9,676 nucleotides of DNA from Eutrophocola sp963925675 (GTDB lineage Bacteria > Pseudomonadota > Gammaproteobacteria > Pseudomonadales > Pseudohongiellaceae), in contig CAWUSW010000004.1 in assembly GCA_963925675.1 (NCBI GenBank), positions 1 through 9,676 of the forward strand. The letters run 5' to 3'. The position numbers and the translations under genes are program-made. Positions 5,921 through 9,676 of this stretch are shown here, piece by piece (positions within the stretch are counted from its first letter, which is position 1; each line of letters begins with the position of its first letter). A model generated the notes under the pieces. It worked only from the letters and a program-made list of their open reading frames with translations. It did not search any database and was not told the DNA's origin.

Positions 5921-6873
5921 CACTTCATCACATCGTGAAAGAAAGCAATTATTCCATTGGTAATCGTTGTATCGGCTGAATCTATACTCATCACATGGGA
6001 TACATGATTGTAACCCTGCCACTGCGTATACAAGGGACAGTCAGCATATTTACGGCAAAGTATTGCATACATTTGTGCGACACTTGTCTCGATATTTGCC
6101 GGATCATATTCTGCGCTCCAGAGATAAATTGGCACCTGCTGTCCTGCATAAGATTCCGCAAGACCAAGGGGTGAGCGCTGCTGCCAAAGAGAAGCATCAT
6201 CGCCGTAATAAACGGCATTGCCCGCCGCAAATCCACCAGAGCTGAGAATCGCCGCCTTAACGCCTGGGCCCTCTGGCAACTGGGAAGCTTCATGAAAAAG
6301 ATAGGTGGCCACATGGGTTGAGCCTGCGGAATTACCCATCACAATTATATTGTCTGGATCTCCCCCGTATTGCGCTATATTTTCATGCACCCATTCGATG
6401 ATCAGGCGCATATCCTCGGCACCGCTGGGCCATTTGACCTCAGGGGCCAGTCGATAATTGGCATTGATGCCAATGCCACCTAACCTGGCCATGAACTTGC
6501 CAATATTGCTGTAAATCAGGTTATCGGTTTCAGCACTGACCTTGTCGCCGCGCACCAGACCGCCACCATGAAAATATATTAAAACCGGAACACTTTCGCT
6601 GAATTCATCGTCACTGACCCAAAGATCAATGGTCTGAAGCGGATGAGAACCGTAAGAAATATCTGAGTGCAAATCCAAACCTTCAGAATCCACATTCCTG
6701 TGAAGCGGCGCATAGAGTGCCTGGGTTTTGACATTCACTTCACCATTCCACTGTTTCCCAATCGCTGCAACACCGGCATAAGCCGCATCCACAAGATCTT
6801 CTTGCGCCATGGCGCTACTTACATTAGTCAGCGCAACAATAAAACATAGGATCCTGATGGTATTTTTGGTCAT
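5920..6873 (-). CDS. Exported alpha/beta hydrolase (HGGG-type esterase)
   Basis: 317 residues. Residues 1-23 are a signal peptide (AMA/QE), so it is probably periplasmic. The fold's markers are in order: YFHGGG (100-105, oxyanion hole), the NYRLAPE strand-turn (139-145) typical of the hormone-sensitive-lipase/carboxylesterase group, the nucleophile elbow GNSAG (180-184, Ser182), the acid Asp257 in SAEYDP, and a catalytic His at H290 or H293 in YNHVSH. The triad looks complete. The expected activity is hydrolysis of small carboxylic esters; the substrate cannot be told. A strong ribosome-binding site (AGGGAG, seven bases before the ATG) fixes the start. A 15-bp palindrome (6894-6908) just upstream suggests repressor control. 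It converges with the VOC gene and follows the VTT gene on the same strand after 128 bp. Confidence 0.92.
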   Translation of the reverse strand: MTKNTIRILCFIVALTNVSSAMAQEDLVDAAYAGVAAIGKQWNGEVNVKTQALYAPLHRNVDSEGLDLHSDISYGSHPLQTIDLWVSDDEFSESVPVLIYFHGGGLVRGDKVSAETDNLIYSNIGKFMARLGGIGINANYRLAPEVKWPSGAEDMRLIIEWVHENIAQYGGDPDNIIVMGNSAGSTHVATYLFHEASQLPEGPGVKAAILSSGGFAAGNAVYYGDDASLWQQRSPLGLAESYAGQQVPIYLWSAEYDPANIETSVAQMYAILCRKYADCPLYTQWQGYNHVSHVMSIDSADTTITNGIIAFFHDVMK

Positions 6874-6893
6874 GGTAAAACTCCCTAAGATGT

Positions 6894-6908
6894 ATTCCAG
6901 TCTGGAAT
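6894..6908. promoter_or_regulatory. Palindromic operator candidate in front of the esterase gene
   Basis: ATTCCAG-T-CTGGAAT is a perfect inverted repeat with seven-base arms, 20 bases upstream of the esterase ATG. On the minus strand a -10-like TATGAT (6910-6915) lies directly next to it, so the palindrome would cover the transcription start, as for many repressor (for example TetR-type) sites. No clear -35 was found, and no regulator gene is in the window. Confidence 0.55.
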
Positions 6909-7001
6909 GATCATACCCTGTAAATATCTATAGCCTATCAATAAGGCTCCAGCAGATAATAACTTGAGAATGACACCTATACAATTTTAGAAGCTTACCG
7001 T

Positions 7002-7691
7002 TCAGTCTTCACTCCGGCCAATTCCCATTTGTTTTCGTGTCACATGAATAAACACTGAGACTGCCACAAGCAAAGCGAGGGGAACCAACAAATAAATGCC
7101 GTAGGTCCCGGCATCATCAAGACTGACCATACCGGCACCCAGAAAGCTGTAACTGATAACACCAGGCATGGCGCCGAAAAGGGTTAACAGTAGCAACCTG
7201 TCAAGTTTGATATTGGTCATCGCCAGAATAATATTCTGCAGCAGGTAAGGCACCACAAATGCCAGACGCACAATAAGTACAACTATGGTGCCATAACGGG
7301 TGAACTGATTAAGGAATTTTTTTACATCCTGATGCCGCATGGCGAATTTCCCCATTCCTCTAAACACATAGCGCACAGAAATTGTCGAGGCAATACAACT
7401 CACCAGCACGCCAGCGAGGCTGACAAATGAACCAAGCACAGGACCGTAAAGTGCACCACAGGCTATATTGAGTGGAATAAGAATAGGGATATAAAAGAAG
7501 GAACAGAAAAAATAAATAAACAGAAGATAGACTATGCTCATCATGCCAAAGGTCAATAACAGCTCTTCCATAATTCTAATCAGGGCAATATCTGAGTATT
7601 CAGGGAACAGAAATTCCCGCAAAATAAATAGCAGAATGCTTACCACGATAAGCAATATAAGCGGATTTATTTTCTTCAGCAAAATAAACAT
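7002..7691 (-). CDS. VTT-domain (TVP38/TMEM64/DedA-type) inner-membrane protein
   Basis: 229 residues, very hydrophobic. Membrane segments lie near 8-28, 44-64, 67-80, 84-106, 135-156, 165-188 and 197-215. The central part (about 65-190) has the VTT/SNARE-associated pattern: IPILIPLNIACGALYGPVLG (68-87), FxxYGxxxVLIVRLAFVVP (130-148) with Arg142, then N153, GAMPG (173-177) and GAG (185-187). Proteins of this family include DedA proteins and eukaryotic TMEM41B/VMP1, implicated in lipid scrambling or transport; for the TVP38-type bacterial members the role is poorly known. The basic cytoplasmic C-tail is short. It is divergent from the gene at 7876 across 184 bp and upstream of the esterase gene on the same strand. 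There is no strong ribosome-binding site (AGAGA about ten bases upstream). Confidence 0.88.
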   Translation of the reverse strand: MFILLKKINPLILLIVVSILLFILREFLFPEYSDIALIRIMEELLLTFGMMSIVYLLFIYFFCSFFYIPILIPLNIACGALYGPVLGSFVSLAGVLVSCIASTISVRYVFRGMGKFAMRHQDVKKFLNQFTRYGTIVVLIVRLAFVVPYLLQNIILAMTNIKLDRLLLLTLFGAMPGVISYSFLGAGMVSLDDAGTYGIYLLVPLALLVAVSVFIHVTRKQMGIGRSED

Positions 7692-7840
7692 CTTTCTAAT
7701 AACAATCTCTAGAATTCACAAAATAGTAACATAGCCAATAGTGCCTCAATGGCAAGAAAAGCATGTTAGGAAAAATTCATAAAACCAACTCTTTAAAGGC
7801 AATTTCTGCCTAGCCTTATAAATAGCAGCAATCTTCAGTA

Positions 7841-7856
7841 TTATTGGCAGCAATAA
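7841..7856. promoter_or_regulatory. Inverted repeat in the 5' region of the fused DUF6152 gene
   Basis: TTATTG (7841-7846) and CAATAA (7851-7856) are perfect arms around GCAG, 19 bases before the ATG at 7876. An A/T-rich TATAAA (7817-7822) lies 18 bases further upstream but has no good -35. It could be an operator or a leader hairpin. The rest of the 184-bp divergent gap shows nothing clear. Confidence 0.35.
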
Positions 7857-7875
7857 CCAAACGCGAGCATTAATC

Positions 7876-8928
7876 ATGGCAATCTCTCAACGAATCCTGC
7901 TTCTTGTCGTCCTTGCCAGCCCTGCTCTGGTGTTTGCTCATCACAGTTTTTTTGGACGCTTCGATAATAGCGCTTCCATGCAGATCGAGGGTATTGTGAC
8001 CAAACTGCACTGGGAAAATCCCCACATTCTTATTGTGCTGGAAGCCGAAGACGACAGTGGCAACATCGTTGAATGGGAGCTGGAGAGCGGATCCCCGACC
8101 CTGATGCAGCGCGCAGGTATTCCCCGTGATGCCATTCAGGTCGGCATGAGGATCCGGGTGGCCGCCTGGCCTCCACTCACTGACAAACAGGAAGCCTTTG
8201 CCACCAATGTGCTGTTACCGGATGGCCGTGAGCTGGTTATGCAAACCGGCCAGGATGCTAAATTCAAGGAAGAATTCATTGGTGATTTTTCCTACCGCTT
8301 TCGCACCGAAGGTGACCGTAGCAGACCGGAACTGGGGCTGTTTCGCATGTGGACTTTTACCGGCGCAGACGGATTCCTGTTTCCAGAATCTATTAATCGT
8401 GATTACGACTTATACCAGTACCCGCTGACCGAATCGGCCAAGCAGGTTCTGGCCAATTTCGATATGGCCACAGACAACCCCACCAATAACTGCCAAGCCA
8501 AAGGCATGCCTTTAATTATGGAACAACCCCTGCCGATGGAAATTGTCCGTGACGGGGACAACGTTAAATTACTTATCGAGGAATATGACCTTACGCGCAC
8601 TATTCATATCGGCGAACAAGCTGCCCCTGCCGACACCCCTTTTACTTTACTGGGCTATTCATGGGGCTGGTGGGAAGGTGACACCTTGGTCGCGCGCACC
8701 ACACACATCAGTTTCCCCTGGCTCAACCAGCGCGGCATTCCCCTGAGTCGAGCAGCCGGAGTAACAGAACGCTTCACACCGATTGAAGACGGCAGCATGA
8801 TGGATTACCAAATGGTGATCACCGACGCTGTTAATTTCAACGAGCCAATTCATCTGAGCAAGAAATGGATTCATGTACCGGGAGTGGAGATTCTGCCGTT
8901 TGAGTGTGATGAATATAGTGCAGACTAA
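7876..8928 (+). CDS. Exported fusion: DUF6152 domain plus WEGDTLV-family domain
   Basis: 350 residues. Residues 1-21 are a signal peptide ending Val-Phe-Ala, leaving a mature start His-His-Ser-Phe (H22, H23). Residues about 22-125 are a DUF6152 domain: EGIVT (38-42), WENPH (46-50), EWELES (66-71), then RIRVAAWPP (92-100). Residues about 148-345 match the protein at 1449-2153: RPELGLFRMW (150-159) in the place of KPDFSGIW, YPLTESAK (182-189), C206, KLLIEEYDLTR (231-241), GYSWGWWEGDTLVA (260-273), GIPLS (287-291), ERF (298-300), F321 and EP (323-324), W331 and C344. The two genes lying separately at 882-2153 are thus joined here. A periplasmic location is predicted; no activity is known. The ribosome-binding site is weak, but the signal peptide supports this start. 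It is divergent from the VTT gene. Confidence 0.9.
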   Translation: MAISQRILLLVVLASPALVFAHHSFFGRFDNSASMQIEGIVTKLHWENPHILIVLEAEDDSGNIVEWELESGSPTLMQRAGIPRDAIQVGMRIRVAAWPPLTDKQEAFATNVLLPDGRELVMQTGQDAKFKEEFIGDFSYRFRTEGDRSRPELGLFRMWTFTGADGFLFPESINRDYDLYQYPLTESAKQVLANFDMATDNPTNNCQAKGMPLIMEQPLPMEIVRDGDNVKLLIEEYDLTRTIHIGEQAAPADTPFTLLGYSWGWWEGDTLVARTTHISFPWLNQRGIPLSRAAGVTERFTPIEDGSMMDYQMVITDAVNFNEPIHLSKKWIHVPGVEILPFECDEYSAD

Positions 8929-8979
8929 AAAATAAAAGATTCACACATTAATATTTGCATTTGATTAAGGACTGCCTGC

Positions 8980-8994
8980 GGCCAATAGCTGGCC
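8980..8994. repeat. Short GC-rich hairpin after the fused DUF6152 gene
   Basis: GGCCA (8980-8984) and TGGCC (8990-8994) pair around five bases, 52 bases after the stop at 8928. No T run follows on either strand, so it is not a good intrinsic terminator. It is the only stem seen between the stop and the attC site. Confidence 0.4.
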
Positions 8995-9004
8995 CTAACA
9001 TGAC

Positions 9005-9064
9005 TTATAACGCTCGTGATCAGCGGCGGCGCGTGGCGCCGTCCGCTGGATCCGTTTGTTAGAC
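9005..9064 (-). other. Integron attC recombination site
   Basis: Read on the minus strand (the strand of the adjacent cassette gene), the site runs from R'' GTCTAAC (9064-9058, matching RYYYAAC) to R' GTTATAA (9011-9005). Between them the plus strand folds into a near-perfect hairpin: 9018-9032 pairs with 9036-9052, fifteen pairs around a GTG loop. Two bases are unpaired, T9042 and G9048, both on the R'' arm; these match the extrahelical T and G known on the bottom strand of attC sites. Unpaired spacers of six (9012-9017) and five (9053-9057) bases separate the stem from the R boxes, which pair TAAC/GTTA. At 60 bp it is at the short end of the attC range. R' deviates from GTTRRRY. Recombination would cut between 9010 and 9011. 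Confidence 0.88.
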
Positions 9065-9676
9065 CGCCGTCAACAACATATGTTCACCCATTTCTTTCAG
9101 GCAAATCGAGCACATGAACCCAAGGGCGGTGCTGCAAAGAGCTAAAGCAATCCTTGGCGACTAATTTTCCAGAACGTTCGTATTAGTTGCTTCAAGTATG
9201 CCGCTCCTGTCGTAATACGTGTAGAAACGGTTGATCAGTTTGTTAGAATCGAAATACGTCACTACATTCATGCGAATATTTACAGTCGCTGCACTGTAGA
9301 CCAGTTCGTTTGAAAACCATGAGATCACCACCTGTCCCGGCAGACCAGATATGGGGTTTGGCGTTTTCTGGACGACCGGAATGTCGGCATGATCCACATA
9401 GCTCATAGATTGGATGCCGGAGGTCATCTTCCAGTTATTCCACCAATCCAAAACTGCTGTCTTTCCTATCAGGCTGGTTCTGGTTCCCGTATCGCCATCC
9501 GGGAAGTAATACTCCACATCATCAGACATTGTGGAAGCCCACGCGTCAATATCTAGCTGAGTCCAGGCACTCAGTGATTTGACAGCAAGGTCGGAGTACT
9601 CCGTCGTGCCAATGTCATAATCTGGATTTACTGCCAATGCCGTATCTTCAGTCGACGATCCGCACCCCGATAAAAA
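9011..9676 (-). mobile_element. Partial integron gene cassette (SnoaL-like lipoprotein plus attC)
   Basis: In integrons each mobile cassette is one gene followed by its attC, in gene-to-attC order. Here the leftward gene (9161 to past 9676) is followed after about 96 bases by the leftward-reading attC at 9005-9064, the expected order. Sequence left of 9011 is ordinary chromosome that ends with a gene on the other strand, so this is probably the last cassette of an array or a lone cassette. An integrase, attI or more cassettes would lie to the right; none is visible here. The gap 9065-9160 holds a 10-bp palindrome (AACATATGTT, 9075-9084) and nothing else clear. Confidence 0.75.
9161..9676 (-). 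CDS. SnoaL-like (NTF2-fold) lipoprotein, 5' end beyond the right edge
   Basis: The frame is open from the window edge to TAG at 9161-9163. A TTG at 9637 could be read as a start, but the frame continues upstream and encodes Phe-Leu-Ser-Gly-Cys-Gly-Ser-Ser; LSGC is a lipobox, so this is a lipoprotein whose signal peptide begins outside the window. After lipidation the mature protein is about 167 residues. With Gly rather than Asp after the Cys, Lol sorting would favour the outer membrane. The body shows a SnoaL/NTF2-like pattern: helix with AWTQLDIDAW, then MSDDVEYYFPDG, LIGKTAVLDWWNNW, and late strands with VVISWFSNE and MNVVTYFD. This cone-shaped fold serves many enzymes and binding proteins, so no substrate can be named. 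SnoaL-like proteins have been found before as cassette cargo, which fits the attC site downstream. Confidence 0.85.
   Translation of the reverse strand, partial: FLSGCGSSTEDTALAVNPDYDIGTTEYSDLAVKSLSAWTQLDIDAWASTMSDDVEYYFPDGDTGTRTSLIGKTAVLDWWNNWKMTSGIQSMSYVDHADIPVVQKTPNPISGLPGQVVISWFSNELVYSAATVNIRMNVVTYFDSNKLINRFYTYYDRSGILEATNTNVLEN

Noticed and set aside
8980..8994. GGCCA/TGGCC hairpin as terminator of the fused DUF6152 gene
   Set aside because: Only five pairs and no T run on either strand.
8991..8999. GTTAGGG on the minus strand as the R' box of the attC site instead of GTTATAA at 9005-9011
   Set aside because: It pairs one base better with R'' and fits GTTRRR, but it would leave an 18-base spacer against 5 on the other arm. 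GTTATAA gives the usual near-equal 6/5 spacers.

Overview
The window looks like chromosome from a Gram-negative bacterium, most likely a free-living (perhaps marine) gammaproteobacterium. Reasons: many predicted exported proteins, small divergent or co-directional gene groups, a periplasmic ankyrin protein, two DUF6152-type proteins, and an integron-type attC site near the right end. The taxonomic guess rests on gene content and style only. No rRNA, tRNA, CRISPR array, transposase or integrase gene was found.

Layout. 1-3395 is a leftward group: a duplicated-domain OsmC-like protein (2196-3395), an exported protein of the 'WEGDTLV' family (1449-2153), an exported DUF6152 protein (882-1268) and a di-haem cytochrome c that runs off the left edge (1-750). 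Between the second and third genes is a perfect six-copy heptamer array plus weaker period-7 tracts. A 193-bp divergent control region separates this group from a rightward pair: a periplasmic ankyrin-repeat protein (3589-5196) and a VOC/glyoxalase-fold protein (5296-5829). Facing these are two leftward genes, an exported HGGG-type alpha/beta hydrolase (5920-6873) with a 15-bp palindromic operator candidate in front of it, and a VTT/TVP38-type membrane protein (7002-7691). Divergent from the last is a rightward exported protein (7876-8928) that fuses, in one chain, the two domains encoded separately at 882-1268 and 1449-2153.

Right end. A 60-bp attC site (9005-9064) closes what appears to be an integron gene cassette. 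Its cargo (9161 to beyond 9676, leftward) is a SnoaL-like lipoprotein whose signal peptide starts outside the window. The integrase and any further cassettes would lie to the right.

How the genes may work together. Most products are predicted to act in the periplasm or envelope: cytochrome c, DUF6152, WEGDTLV protein, ankyrin scaffold, esterase and lipoprotein. Small oxidation or detoxification proteins (OsmC-like, VOC) are predicted in the cytoplasm. This fits an accessory oxidative-catabolic neighbourhood, but no pathway can be assigned. The most informative observations are the split/fused DUF6152-WEGDTLV pair, the predicted amino-terminal His-His of both DUF6152 proteins, the attC cassette and the intergenic heptamer tracts.
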